From positions 1 through 48,238 of the forward strand of contig JAPORR010000099.1 of NCBI GenBank assembly GCA_026710105.1: 48,238 nucleotides of DNA, written 5' to 3'. The notes under the pieces were generated by a model that saw nothing but the letters and a program-made list of their open reading frames with translations, did not search any database and was not told where the DNA came from. Source of the DNA: Alphaproteobacteria bacterium. GTDB lineage: Bacteria > Pseudomonadota > Alphaproteobacteria > Bin95. Positions 6,675 to 18,099 of the stretch are shown here, piece after piece (the first letter of the stretch is position 1; every line of letters begins with the position of its first letter). A program made the translations under genes and the position numbers.

Positions 6675-9600
6675 GTGAACATTGCGCGTCGCAGTATCGA
6701 ACGGCCCCTGCCGAGCTGGATCATCATCCTGGTCTGCCTGGCTGGTGGTGTCTGGGGGTTCCTCACTCTTGGGCGGCTGGAAGACCCGGCCTTCACGATC
6801 AAGCAGGCCGTCGTTGAGACCCACTACCCCGGGGCCTCGGCACAGCAGGTCGCCCGGGAGGTCTCCGAACCGTTGGAATCGGCCATCCAGAAATTGGCCG
6901 AGGTCGAACGGATCCAGTCGATCAATCGGCCGGGCGTGTCGTCTATCGAAGTGCATATCGACTCCCGCTTCGCCGGTTCTGAATTGCCAGCGATCTGGAC
7001 CAGGCTCAGGGCAAGAGTGGAAGACGCGGCGCGACAGTTGCCGTCGGGAGTCGAGGCACCTGAAGTGAACGACAGTTTCGGCGATGTGTTCGGCCTCTAC
7101 TACGCCGTCACCGCCGAGGGCTTCGCCGATGCGGAAAAGCACCATCTCGCCACATTCCTCCGGCGCGAATTGCTCGCTGTCGAGGGTGTCGCCGATGTCA
7201 GTGTTAGGGGCTTGCCGGAAGAAGCAATCTTTGTCGAGCCGAATCTCGCTCTCGCCGTCAATCTGACTGTTGCGCCGCAGATCATCGCGGCAGCGCTCGC
7301 CAACGCCAATTCCGTGGTCGATGCTGGGTCCACCGATACGGCCCTTATCGCCGCACCTGCCGGATCAGACACAGTGTCGGAGATCGCAGGCCTGTCGATC
7401 GGCGTCGGTGGTGACAGGATCAATCTTGCCGATCTCGCCGAGGTCAGCCGTGGCCGGCAATCCGACCCCGACCTGATCGTTCGCTTCAACGGCATCGAAG
7501 CTTTCACCATCGGCATCGCCGGCCTCGCAACCGAGAATATCGTGGCCGTCGGCAAGCGGGTAGAGCAACGCCTCGCCACACTCCAACGGGACATTCCCAT
7601 CGGCGTCGAATTGCACCCGATCTACCGCCAGCACCTAGTAGTCGAGGCGGCGTCGAACGACTTTCTCGCCAATCTTGCGATGTCCGTGGGTATCGTGACG
7701 GTCGTGCTGGCCCTGTTCATGGGATGGCGGGCTGGGGCAGTTGTCGGATCGACGCTCCTGCTGACAGTGGTCGGCACGCTTTTTTTCATGATGATCTTCT
7801 CCATCGAAATGGAACGCATTTCGCTGGGCGGCCTGATTATCGCGATGGGCATGCTTGTGGACAATGCCATCGTAGTCGCCGAGGGCATGCAGACCGCGAT
7901 GCTGCAGGGCAAGTCTTCGCGCGATGCAGCCGACGAGGCCGCCTCCAGAACCCAGGCTCCACTCCTCGGGGCCACCCTTATCGGCATCATGGCGTTCGCG
8001 GGAATCGGTCTCAGCCCGGATGCAACTGGCGAGTTCCTGTTTTCCCTGTTTGCCGTAATCGGCATTTCACTGCTGCTCTCCTGGTTGCTCGCCATGACCG
8101 TGACGCCGCTGCTGGGCCACTATCTCTTCAGGCAGGGCGGCGCGAAAACTGCCGTCTATGACAGCCTGGTGTTCCGGGCCTATGGCGCGGTCCTGCGTGG
8201 TGCGCTGAAAATACGCTGGCTGGTGCTCGCTGTCCTGGCCACGATGACAGCGGCGTCCCTGTTCGGGTTCACCCATGTCCAGCAGCAATTCTTCCCGGAT
8301 TCGAACACGCCGATCTTCTTCGTGCATTACAAGCTGCCGCAGGGCACTCGCATTCATCGCGTATCCGAAGACCTTGCGGCGGTTGAGGCGTGGCTGTCCC
8401 GACGGGAGGAGGTCGAGTCGGTTGCGACTTTCGTCGGCGGGGGCGCCTCACGTTTCGTGCTGACCTATTCGGCCGGGATGCCGAATCCGAGCTATGGGCA
8501 TCTCATCATTCGTGCCCGGTCCCTCGACAGGATTCCAGCATTACAGACCGATCTCGAGGCCTTTGGCCGGCTCAGACTCCCGGAGGGCGAGTTCCGCACC
8601 CGGCGTCCGGTTTTTGGCCCCGGAGGCAGCGACCCGATCCAGGTCCGCTTTTCCGGCAGTGATCCAGACATTCTTCGCCGGCTCGGCGAGGAAGCTATCG
8701 CCCGCATGGCCACCGCATCGAATGACCTCAACCATCTCCGGACCGACTGGCGCGAGCGGGAACTGGTCATCTCGCCCCTCTATGCCAGCGCCCGGGCGCA
8801 AACCGCCGGCCTCGCGCGCGAGGACATCGCCGCGACGCTCAAATTTGCTACTGACGGCCTTCGCGCCGGCGCGTATCGGGAAGGCGAACGGCTAATTCCG
8901 ATCATCGTGCGTCTGCCCCGCGAGTCCGGTCTCGGCTTGGGCGACCAGATGGTCTGGTCTACCGCCGCAGCTGCCTTTGTGCCAATCGAACAGGCGATAG
9001 ACGGTTTCACCTGGGAGGCGCAGGACACGCTGGTGCATCGCCGGGACCGCCTGCTAACCCTGACGGTGTCGGCTGACATCCCGCGCGAGCGGACTGCCGC
9101 CGAAGTCCATGCCACAATCCGCAAGATGATAGAGGGCATGCTGCTGCCCCTCGGCTACCAGATGGCCTGGGGTGGGGAATTCGAATCGTCGGGCAAGGCA
9201 CAGTCCGGCCTTGCCGGGCAGTTGCCACTCAGTGTTGTTGCAATGGTGCTGATCTCGATCCTGCTATTCAACACACTCCGCCAGCCTCTGGTTGTCTGGC
9301 TGCTGGTTCCAATGGCGGTGAACGGCGTCGTGATCGGGCTTCTCGGAACCGGCCTGCCCTTCACCTTCACCGCCCTGCTCGGGCTGCTCAGCCTTTCCGG
9401 CATGCTCATAAAGAACGGCATCGTTCTGGTTGAGGAAATAGACCTCGTCCGCCGCAACGGCAGGGCGTTGAACGAGGCGATCGAGACCGCCTGCAAATCG
9501 CGTCTGCGCCCGGTAGCGCTTGCAGCGGCTACCACGATCCTCGGCATGATGCCGCTGCTGACAGACGCCTTCTTCGTCTCCATGGCAGCGACTATCATGA

Positions 9601-9740
9601 GCGGGCTGGCCTTCGCCTCGCTCCTGACGCTGGTCGCGGCACCCGTCCTCTACCATGTGCTGTTTGCACGCAAGGGACGGCACCACGCCACCCGAACAGG
9701 CACCGACCTGACGCCGGAGGACGGAGGCCGCCGACTGTGA
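6675..9740 (+). CDS. RND-family efflux transporter permease (AcrB-like)
   Basis: GTG start at 6675; VNIARRSIERPLPSWIIILVCLAGGVWGF...; long RND-type protein with GGLIIAMGMLVDNAIVVAEG and a repeated TM architecture. Confidence 0.93.
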   Translation: MNIARRSIERPLPSWIIILVCLAGGVWGFLTLGRLEDPAFTIKQAVVETHYPGASAQQVAREVSEPLESAIQKLAEVERIQSINRPGVSSIEVHIDSRFAGSELPAIWTRLRARVEDAARQLPSGVEAPEVNDSFGDVFGLYYAVTAEGFADAEKHHLATFLRRELLAVEGVADVSVRGLPEEAIFVEPNLALAVNLTVAPQIIAAALANANSVVDAGSTDTALIAAPAGSDTVSEIAGLSIGVGGDRINLADLAEVSRGRQSDPDLIVRFNGIEAFTIGIAGLATENIVAVGKRVEQRLATLQRDIPIGVELHPIYRQHLVVEAASNDFLANLAMSVGIVTVVLALFMGWRAGAVVGSTLLLTVVGTLFFMMIFSIEMERISLGGLIIAMGMLVDNAIVVAEGMQTAMLQGKSSRDAADEAASRTQAPLLGATLIGIMAFAGIGLSPDATGEFLFSLFAVIGISLLLSWLLAMTVTPLLGHYLFRQGGAKTAVYDSLVFRAYGAVLRGALKIRWLVLAVLATMTAASLFGFTHVQQQFFPDSNTPIFFVHYKLPQGTRIHRVSEDLAAVEAWLSRREEVESVATFVGGGASRFVLTYSAGMPNPSYGHLIIRARSLDRIPALQTDLEAFGRLRLPEGEFRTRRPVFGPGGSDPIQVRFSGSDPDILRRLGEEAIARMATASNDLNHLRTDWRERELVISPLYASARAQTAGLAREDIAATLKFATDGLRAGAYREGERLIPIIVRLPRESGLGLGDQMVWSTAAAAFVPIEQAIDGFTWEAQDTLVHRRDRLLTLTVSADIPRERTAAEVHATIRKMIEGMLLPLGYQMAWGGEFESSGKAQSGLAGQLPLSVVAMVLISILLFNTLRQPLVVWLLVPMAVNGVVIGLLGTGLPFTFTALLGLLSLSGMLIKNGIVLVEEIDLVRRNGRALNEAIETACKSRLRPVALAAATTILGMMPLLTDAFFVSMAATIMSGLAFASLLTLVAAPVLYHVLFARKGRHHATRTGTDLTPEDGGRRL

Positions 9741-9777
9741 TTCCCCCACCATCCGCGCAGAAGGAGGAGGGACGGCC

Positions 9778-10701
9778 CTATGCCTTCGCCGCCGCGATCA
9801 GACCATAATGCTGCGGCTGACGATGGAGAGCGAAATCAAAGATCTGGCGGCGGATTTCGTCGCAGCGCTCTAGATCGCAATCGACCACCACCACTTCGTC
9901 GCCGACGCCCTGGGCCATGGCTACAATCTCGCCTGTCGGTGCAACGATGGCGCTCTGGCCGATCAGGTCACAGCCTTCCTCCCGACCTGCCTTGGCGACC
10001 CCCACCACCCAATTGCCGTTCTGATAGGCGCCCGCCTGCATGGACAGGTGATTGTGGAACCACATCAGGTGGTCGTGCTCGGGCACGGGCGGATTGTGGG
10101 CCGGCGTGTTGTAGCCGAGCATGACCAATTCGACTCCCTGCAACCCCATGACCCGGTAGGTTTCCGGCCAGCGGCGGTCGTTGCAGATGCACATGCCCAT
10201 CTTGCCGTCAAAGGCCTCGAACACCGGGAAACCAAGGTCGCCTGGCTCGAAATACGCCTTTTCTAGGTGCTGGAACGGGCGCCAGGACTCGTGCTCGGCA
10301 TGGCCCGGGAGGTGGACTTTGCGGTATTTGCCGACGATCGCACCCTCGCCGTTCACCAGGATCGAGGTGTTGAAGCGCCGCTTGCCGCCCCCGGCTTCGT
10401 GGACCAGCTCCGCATAGCCGAGATAGAAACCGACTCCGAGTGCGGCCGCTAGGTCGAACAGCGGGCACACCGCGGCGTTCGGCATCTCGGTTTCGTAGAA
10501 GGTGTCAAGTTCCTCCTCGTCCTCAATGTGCCAGCGGGGGAAGAAGCTGGTGAGCGCAAGTTCGGGGAACACCACGACCTTCGCACCCTTGGCGTGGGCC
10601 TCGCGCATCATCTCCGACATACGCACGACACAGGACTGGCGCGAGTCCGTACGGGCAATGGGACCCATTTGGGCGGCGGCGACACCCAACCGTCTAGTCA
10701 C
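9778..10701 (-). CDS. Carbon-nitrogen hydrolase, N-carbamoyl-D-amino-acid hydrolase-like
   Basis: VFPELALTSFFPRWH, GKYRKVHLPGH, MCICNDRRWPETYRVMG give the E-K-C nitrilase triad; GYNTPAHNPPVPEHDHL and HRQPQHYGLI fit the DCase subfamily. GTG start at 10701. Confidence 0.85.
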   Translation of the reverse strand: MTRRLGVAAAQMGPIARTDSRQSCVVRMSEMMREAHAKGAKVVVFPELALTSFFPRWHIEDEEELDTFYETEMPNAAVCPLFDLAAALGVGFYLGYAELVHEAGGGKRRFNTSILVNGEGAIVGKYRKVHLPGHAEHESWRPFQHLEKAYFEPGDLGFPVFEAFDGKMGMCICNDRRWPETYRVMGLQGVELVMLGYNTPAHNPPVPEHDHLMWFHNHLSMQAGAYQNGNWVVGVAKAGREEGCDLIGQSAIVAPTGEIVAMAQGVGDEVVVVDCDLERCDEIRRQIFDFALHRQPQHYGLIAAAKA

Positions 10702-10720
10702 GGCGTGTTCCTCTCGGGCT

Positions 10721-11705
10721 TCACGCTGGCTCTGCGCCAGGCACAAGATGACAGGCAACCCTGTGGCCGGAGGCGACGAAACGTATGGCCGGCTCCTCGG
10801 TGCGGCAGCGCGCCTCGGCCAGCGGGCAGCGTGTATGGAAGCGGCAGCCGGCCGGTGGGTTGATCGGGCTCGGAATATCACCCTTCAGGATGATACGCTC
10901 GCGCTTTGCTCCGGGCTCCGGCGCTGGGGCGGCGGACAGCAGCGCCCGCGTGTAGGGATGGCGGGGGTCGGAGAAGAGCGTTGCGCGGTCCGTCAACTCG
11001 ACGATCTTGCCGAGATACATGACCGCGACCCGGTGGCTAATATGCTCGACCACGGCAAGGTCGTGGCTGATGAACAGATAGGCGAGATCGAACTCGTCTT
11101 GCAGGTCCATCAGCAGATTCAGTACCTGGGCCTGCACCGAGACATCGAGCGCGGAGACTGGCTCGTCCGCCACGATCAATCCGGGCTCCAATGCAAGCGC
11201 TCGCGCGACGCCGAGCCGCTGGCGCTGGCCGCCTGAGAATTCGTGCGGATACTTGGCCATTTGGTCGGGCCGCAGGCCCACACGGGCGAAAAGCGCCTGC
11301 ACCCGCTCCTCAATCTCCGCACGCGGGATTTCGCTGTAGTTCTCCAGCGGCTCGGCAACGATGCGCTGCGCGGAAAGCCGGGGGTTGAGCGAGGCGTAGG
11401 GATCCTGGAACACCATCTGCATTTGGCGGCGGAGCGCCCGCATGCGGGCGGCGGGCGCATGAGTAACATCCTCGCCTCGCACTAGGATTTCGCCTGAGGT
11501 CGGGTCGATCAAGCGGAGAACCGTTTTGCCGACCGTGGATTTGCCCGAACCGCTCTCGCCGACAAGGCCTAGCGTCTCGCCCCGGCGGATATCGAAGCTC
11601 ACGCCATCGACAGCGAGCACGGACCCAACCCTGCGCCTGAGAAGGCCCGCATGGACGGGGAAATGCGTTTTGAGATCACGCACCTCAAGGACGATCTCGG
11701 CCTTC

Positions 11706-11713
<8 letters not shown>
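10721..11713 (-). CDS. Oligo/dipeptide ABC transporter ATP-binding protein (DppF/OppF type)
   Basis: [54 protein letters not shown] and a C-terminal Opp/Dpp extension. The longer ORF call upstream of MSEKAEIV is spurious. Confidence 0.92.
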
Positions 11714-12713
<1,000 letters not shown>

Positions 12714-12717
12714 CGGG

Positions 12718-13605
12718 TTACATCCGCCGGGCGATGCGAGGGTCGAGCGAATCCCGCAGCCCGTCCCCCAATATGTTCACCGCCAGCACGGTGACAGCGA
12801 GGAATATGCCAGGGAAGAAGATCATCCAGGGGGCGACCTGGAAGTAGGTGCGGCCCTCGGCCATGATGTTGCCCCAGCTTGGGATTTCCGGCGGCGTGCC
12901 GGCCCCGAGGAAGGACAGGATCGCTTCAATCACCACCGCGGACGCGCAGACATAGGTAGCCTGCACGATAAGTGGGGCGAGCGTGTTCGGCAGTATGTGC
13001 TTCAACAGGATTTTCGGCAGGCGCGTGCCGACCGAGACCGCGGCCTCGACATAGGGCTGCTCACGCACGGTCAGCACCACTGCGCGGACAAGGCGGACAA
13101 CACGCGGAATCTCGGGAATCGAGATCGCGATGATGACATTCACAATGCTGGCGCCCGCCAGGCTGATAAGTGCGATCGCGAGCAGGACACCCGGTATAGC
13201 CATCAGGCCGTCCATGATGCGCATCACGACCGCATCGACCCAGCGGATATAGCCTGCGACGAGCCCTATTGAGAGGCCGATGGCCGTGCTGATGATCGCC
13301 ACGGCGAGCCCCACCATGAGCGAGATCTGTCCGCCATAAATCGTGCGCGCATAGACATCTCGGCCGAGGAAATCGGCCCCAAACCAAAAGGTCGCGCTCG
13401 GCGGTTTCAGCCGGTTGATCGGGTTCAGCCGGAGCGGGTCGGGCGCAATCCAGGGCGCGGCAACCGCCGCCAAGGCCATGAGGAGCAATATGCCTCCGCC
13501 GACGATCACCGTCGGGTGGCGGCGCGCATAGTCCTGGAAACGCGCCCAGGTGCCCGCGCGCGGGCCCTCGCCTTCAAAGGCGGCGGGTTGCGGCGCAGCG
13601 CGCAT
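12718..13605 (-). CDS. Oligo/dipeptide ABC transporter permease (DppC/OppC type)
   Basis: [56 protein letters not shown], and [26 protein letters not shown]. Confidence 0.92.
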   Translation of the reverse strand: MRAAPQPAAFEGEGPRAGTWARFQDYARRHPTVIVGGGILLLMALAAVAAPWIAPDPLRLNPINRLKPPSATFWFGADFLGRDVYARTIYGGQISLMVGLAVAIISTAIGLSIGLVAGYIRWVDAVVMRIMDGLMAIPGVLLAIALISLAGASIVNVIIAISIPEIPRVVRLVRAVVLTVREQPYVEAAVSVGTRLPKILLKHILPNTLAPLIVQATYVCASAVVIEAILSFLGAGTPPEIPSWGNIMAEGRTYFQVAPWMIFFPGIFLAVTVLAVNILGDGLRDSLDPRIARRM

Positions 13606-14546
13606 CAGTAGCGGATCCTCGGGTCGAGGACGGTGTAGGAGAGATCGATGAGGAGATTCACGATTACATAGGCACCAGAGAAGATCAGGATGACGCCCTG
13701 GATGACCGGGTAGTCGCGCCTGAGCACCGCGTCGATGGTGAGACGTCCGAGGCCGGGAATGTTGAAAACACTCTCCGTTACCACAACGCCCCCGATCAGG
13801 AGAGCGATGCCAATGCCGATGATGGTGACGATAGGCACGGAGGCGTTACGGAGCGCGTGGCGGATGAGGAGCGCGTTGTTGTCGAGGCCCTTTGCTCTCG
13901 CAGTGCGGATATAGTCCTCGGTCAACACCTCCAGCATGCTCGCACGGGTGATACGGGCGATTAGCGCCACATAGATGACGCCGAGCGCGACCGTAGGCAG
14001 CGCGATGGAGTGCAGGAACGGCCAGAACCCCTCGCCGATGGGCTTGTAGCCCTGCACGGGAAACCAGCCGAGCGTGATCGAGAACAGCCACATCATGGCG
14101 TAGCCGATCACGAACACCGGCACGGAGAAGCCGAGCACGGCGAAGACCATGATAACCCGGTCTGTCAGCGTGCCGGCCTTCCAGGCGGCAACCACCCCCA
14201 TCGGCACGGCGATGAGGATGGCGAAAATGATGGTGGCGATGGCGAGCGCGAGCGTCGGCTCGAGGCGCTGACCGATCAGCTTGGCGACTGGCAGGTTGGA
14301 GAAGATCGAGGTGCCCAGATCGCCTGCAAGCAGGGCTCCCATCCAACTGAAGAACTGGACATGGAGCGGCTCGTTCAGGCCAAGCCGCTCGCGGATTTTC
14401 TCGATGTCCTCGGGTCGCGCATAGTCACCTGCGATGACCACAGCCGGGTCGCCGGGCGTCAGGTGCAACAGCATAAAGACAGCAATGCCTACGACCGCCA
14501 TCACAGGCAGCGTCGCCAGCAGCCGGCGGGCAATATAAGCGTACAT
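13605..14546 (-). CDS. Oligo/dipeptide ABC transporter permease (DppB/OppB type)
   Basis: MYAYIARRLLATLPVMAVVGIAVFMLLHLTPGDPAVVIAG...; RTARAKGLDNNALLIRHALRNASVPIVTIIG. Confidence 0.93.
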   Translation of the reverse strand: MYAYIARRLLATLPVMAVVGIAVFMLLHLTPGDPAVVIAGDYARPEDIEKIRERLGLNEPLHVQFFSWMGALLAGDLGTSIFSNLPVAKLIGQRLEPTLALAIATIIFAILIAVPMGVVAAWKAGTLTDRVIMVFAVLGFSVPVFVIGYAMMWLFSITLGWFPVQGYKPIGEGFWPFLHSIALPTVALGVIYVALIARITRASMLEVLTEDYIRTARAKGLDNNALLIRHALRNASVPIVTIIGIGIALLIGGVVVTESVFNIPGLGRLTIDAVLRRDYPVIQGVILIFSGAYVIVNLLIDLSYTVLDPRIRY

Positions 14547-14569
14547 TTAAGCGCAGTCTGAAAAGGGTG

Positions 14570-14599
14570 CTGCCGAGCGGGAACGACCCCGCCCGGCAG
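14570..14599 (-). terminator. Strong intra-operon hairpin between substrate-binding protein and permease genes (attenuator/stabiliser)
   Basis: Minus-strand CTGCCGGGCGGG-gtcgtt-CCCGCTCGGCAG: 12-bp stem with one wobble pair, then CACCCTTTTC. Confidence 0.5.
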
Positions 14600-14611
14600 T
14601 GCCGGAACCTG

Positions 14612-16207
14612 TCATCCGGCGTCCTTTGAGATATTCCAGAAGAACGGCACCGGCGAGACCAGTACACCCTTTAGGCCCTTGCGCCAGGCCACAGGCTGGA
14701 ACCACTGGCCATAGTTCACATAGGGCACCAGATGGTCGAAGAGACGGGCCTGTAGCTCGTCGATGATCGCCTTCTTCTTCATCGAATCAGCCTCGCGGGC
14801 GAACCGGTCGCGAAGCATCTCTGTCTCCTCGTCCGTTGGCCAACCAAACCAGGCTTTCTCAACGCCACCGCCGGAGACACCGATATTAGCGATGGGCGAA
14901 GTGGCGTCAGCACCCGTTGCATAGGTGTGGAAGATGTTCCAGCCGCCGTCGGCAGGTTTCTTCATCTCCGCGCGGCGCGAGGTAAGCGTGGACCAGTCCA
15001 TCGCCTGCACTTCCACATCCATGCCGATATCGCGCAACACCTGCGCCGTTACCAGTGCAGCATTGTTCAATAACGGGATATCAGTGGACTGCATCAGGAT
15101 GATCTTTTCGCCTTTGTAACCGGCTTCGGCGAGGAGTTGCCGGGCCTTCTCCGGATCGTGCGACTGCAGGGCTTCCACACTGACATTCGACTCGTTCGGC
15201 GTGCCGCAGATGAAATAGGCCGCACACTCCTTGTAGAGCTTTGGATCGCCGACGATGGCCTGCAGATACGTTGCCTGGTTGACAGCGTAGAGCAGCGCCC
15301 GACGTGCCTTCGGGTTGTCGAAAGGCGGGTGCAAGTGGTTCGGACGGAGCCAGCCCTGCGTGCCGAGCGGGTCGACGACCGCAAGCTCCACATTCCCGTT
15401 CTGCTCCAGGAGCGGTACCATGTCGACGGCCGGCGTCTCCCAGAAATCGACCTCGCCGTTGATGAGCGCATTCATCGCCGTCGCGGGATCGGGAATATAG
15501 ATCCATTCGACCCGGTCGAAATTGACAACCTTGCCACCGGCCGCGCCGGAAGCAGGCTCGCTGCGCGCCACATAGTCCTCATTCTTGAGATAGACGACCT
15601 TGGAGCCCGGCACCCACTCGTCCTTGGCGAAGCGGAACGGACCGGATCCGACAACCTCTGTCACCTGCTCGAAGGCATCTATCTCGGCATACTCCTTCTT
15701 CATCATGAAGGGTGTGTTGGAACTGATCTTGCCGAGCGAATCGAGCACCAAGCCGTAGGGCTCGTTGAGAGTGATCGTGAAGGTCATGTCATCGACCGCC
15801 TTCACCTCCTTGGTGAAATCCATGAGCTTCTGGCCCATGCCGTCGCGCTGGCCCCAGCGCAGGATAGAAGCCACGCAGTCCTCGGCTTTCACTGGGTCAC
15901 CGTCATGCCATTTGAGGCCGTCGCGCAGCGTGAAGGTATAGACGAGACCATCGTCGCTGACGGTATGCTTGCCGACCATCTGCGGATGGACGTTCAGCTT
16001 TTCATCCTGGGCGAAAAGCGTGTCATACACCATGTAACCGTGGTTGCGGGTGATGTAGGCCGTGGTCCAGATGGGATCCAGATTCTTCAGATCGGCATGC
16101 GGCACGATGCGCAGCACCGACTCCGCCGATGCTGAGCCCAGTGCCATCGACGCCGCGGTCAGTGCCGCCAGTGTCGTGTGTCTTGCGGTGGTCCAGAAGT
16201 GTTGCAT
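14612..16207 (-). CDS. ABC transporter substrate-binding protein, family 5 (peptide/nickel type)
   Basis: Signal peptide MQHFWTTARHTTLAALTAASMALGSASA; PHADLKNLDPIWTTAYITRNHGYMVYDTLFAQDEKLNVHPQMV...WHDGDPVKAEDC. Confidence 0.92.
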   Translation of the reverse strand: MQHFWTTARHTTLAALTAASMALGSASAESVLRIVPHADLKNLDPIWTTAYITRNHGYMVYDTLFAQDEKLNVHPQMVGKHTVSDDGLVYTFTLRDGLKWHDGDPVKAEDCVASILRWGQRDGMGQKLMDFTKEVKAVDDMTFTITLNEPYGLVLDSLGKISSNTPFMMKKEYAEIDAFEQVTEVVGSGPFRFAKDEWVPGSKVVYLKNEDYVARSEPASGAAGGKVVNFDRVEWIYIPDPATAMNALINGEVDFWETPAVDMVPLLEQNGNVELAVVDPLGTQGWLRPNHLHPPFDNPKARRALLYAVNQATYLQAIVGDPKLYKECAAYFICGTPNESNVSVEALQSHDPEKARQLLAEAGYKGEKIILMQSTDIPLLNNAALVTAQVLRDIGMDVEVQAMDWSTLTSRRAEMKKPADGGWNIFHTYATGADATSPIANIGVSGGGVEKAWFGWPTDEETEMLRDRFAREADSMKKKAIIDELQARLFDHLVPYVNYGQWFQPVAWRKGLKGVLVSPVPFFWNISKDAG

Positions 16208-16392
16208 GTTCCCTTGTCCTCCTCTTGGCGTCCTATCTCGGCGGCGTTCCGCCATATCGCGTAGGCTGGACGAACAACCATGACAACACGGTTGCGAGCG
16301 CTTGTCACCACTGCCTGCAACTGGCGGATAGGCGACCATGCTGCGGTTGTGCCACATTGCGCCCTTGGCGTCTGCTCTGAAGGTCCCGCCCC

Positions 16393-18030
16393 ATGACCGA
16401 CAGTTTCGACTATGTGATCGTCGGCTCCGGCTCGGCCGGGTCGGTGCTCGCCGCCCGGCTCACGGCCGGTCCTATCCATTCCGTCTGTGTGCTGGAGGCC
16501 GGGCCACCCGACCGGCATCCTCTCATCCACATCCCGGCCGGCTTCATGAAGATGCTGACCTCGCCGACCGTGAACTGGCTCTATTCTGCCGAACCGAGCG
16601 AATGGACCGGCGGCCGGCGGATTCACGCACCGCGCGGCAGGACTCTCGGCGGTTCCAGCTCGATCAACGGCCACATCTACAATCGCGGCCAACGACTCGA
16701 CTATGACGGCTGGGCGCAACTCGGCAATCGCGGCTGGGGCTACGCCGACCTGCTGCCCTATTTCAGGCGTACCGAACGGCGCATCGGCGAGGGCGACGAC
16801 ACCTTCCGCGGGCGCGAGGGCGGCCTGATCGTGACTGACAACCCCTACCGCCACCCGCTTTGCGAGGCGTTCATCGAAGGTGCGGTCGGGTTCGGCATTC
16901 CGCGCAACCCGGACTACAACGGCGCTGACCAAGACGGTGTCGGCTATTTCCAGCGCGCGATCCACAAAGGCCGACGGATGAGCGCGGCGCGAGGCTTCCT
17001 GCATCCCGCCATGCGCAAGCACGGCAACATGCTGGATGTGCGCACCCACGCTCACGTGACTCGCATCCTCTTCGAGGGCAAACGGGCGGTTGGCGTGCGC
17101 TACCAGACAGACGGCAACCCCTATGAGGTGCGGGCGCGGCGCGAGGTCATCCTTTGCGGCGGTGCTGTCAATTCGCCGCAATTGCTGCAGGTCTCGGGCG
17201 TCGGCCCGCCGGAATTGCTGGGCCGCTTCGGCATTCCGGTGCTGCATGGGCTGCCCGGCGTCGGCGAAAACCTGCATGACCATTATGCCGTCCGGATCGT
17301 CGCCCGCGTCAGGGACATGGAAACAATCAACCAGCGTGTCCGCGGCTCTGCCCTGCTGTTGGAGGCGGCGCGCTATCTGAGAGGACAGACGAGCGTGCTC
17401 GGGCTCGCGCCATCCTTGGTGCATGTGTTCTGGAAATCCGACCCCTCGCTCGACAAGGGTGACCTCCAGATGACCTTCACACCAGCAAGCTACAAGGAGG
17501 GCGTGCAGGCTGCGCTCGACGACTATCCCGCCATGACGATCGCACCTTGGCAGCAGCGGCCGGAAAGCCGTGGCCATGTCCGCATCGTCACCCCTGATCC
17601 CTTCGCGCCACCGGAAATCCAGCCCAACTACCTTGCGCATGAGATGGATCGGCAGGTGCTGTTGGGCGGCCTCAGGCTCGCACGCCGCCTGCTGCGCACG
17701 CCAGAACTCGCGCCCTACAATGCCGGCGAGGATTATCCGGGCGATGGAGTCGAAACCGACGACGAATGGCTCGACGTCGCCCGCCGACGCGGCACCACCA
17801 CATTCCATCTTGTCGGGAGCTGCCATATGGGACCAGAGACGGACCGCTTCGCCGTCGTGGACGACCGCCTGCGCGTCCGCGGGCTAGACGGCCTTAGAGT
17901 CGCCGATGCCTCGGTCATACCGCGCATGCCGTCGGCAAACACCAACGCCGCCACCCTCATGATCGCGGAGAAGGCCGCTGACATGATCCTCGACCGGCCA
18001 GCACCCGCGCCCGTCGTCCTTCCCGACTGA
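16393..18030 (+). CDS. GMC-family FAD-dependent oxidoreductase (choline/alcohol dehydrogenase-like)
   Basis: DYVIVGSGSAGSVLAARL, GRTLGGSSSINGHIYNRGQ, C-terminal VGSCHMGPETDRFAVVDDRLRVRGLDGLRVADASVIPRMPSANTNAATLMIAEKAADMI. Confidence 0.92.
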   Translation: MTDSFDYVIVGSGSAGSVLAARLTAGPIHSVCVLEAGPPDRHPLIHIPAGFMKMLTSPTVNWLYSAEPSEWTGGRRIHAPRGRTLGGSSSINGHIYNRGQRLDYDGWAQLGNRGWGYADLLPYFRRTERRIGEGDDTFRGREGGLIVTDNPYRHPLCEAFIEGAVGFGIPRNPDYNGADQDGVGYFQRAIHKGRRMSAARGFLHPAMRKHGNMLDVRTHAHVTRILFEGKRAVGVRYQTDGNPYEVRARREVILCGGAVNSPQLLQVSGVGPPELLGRFGIPVLHGLPGVGENLHDHYAVRIVARVRDMETINQRVRGSALLLEAARYLRGQTSVLGLAPSLVHVFWKSDPSLDKGDLQMTFTPASYKEGVQAALDDYPAMTIAPWQQRPESRGHVRIVTPDPFAPPEIQPNYLAHEMDRQVLLGGLRLARRLLRTPELAPYNAGEDYPGDGVETDDEWLDVARRRGTTTFHLVGSCHMGPETDRFAVVDDRLRVRGLDGLRVADASVIPRMPSANTNAATLMIAEKAADMILDRPAPAPVVLPD

Positions 18031-18099
18031 ATCGCGCACCCGCTGCTCCGACTTGCTGACCGCTTGCTCCGCCAGCCTGCTTTGGGCGACACTAGAGAC

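Noticed and set aside
15137-16135. 332-aa plus-strand ORF antisense to the ABC substrate-binding protein
   Set aside because: Shadow ORF; the minus-strand frame encodes an intact SBP with a signal peptide.
16159-17826. 555-aa minus-strand ORF antisense to the GMC oxidoreductase
   Set aside because: No recognisable family; it is a shadow ORF of high-GC codon usage opposite a well-supported gene.
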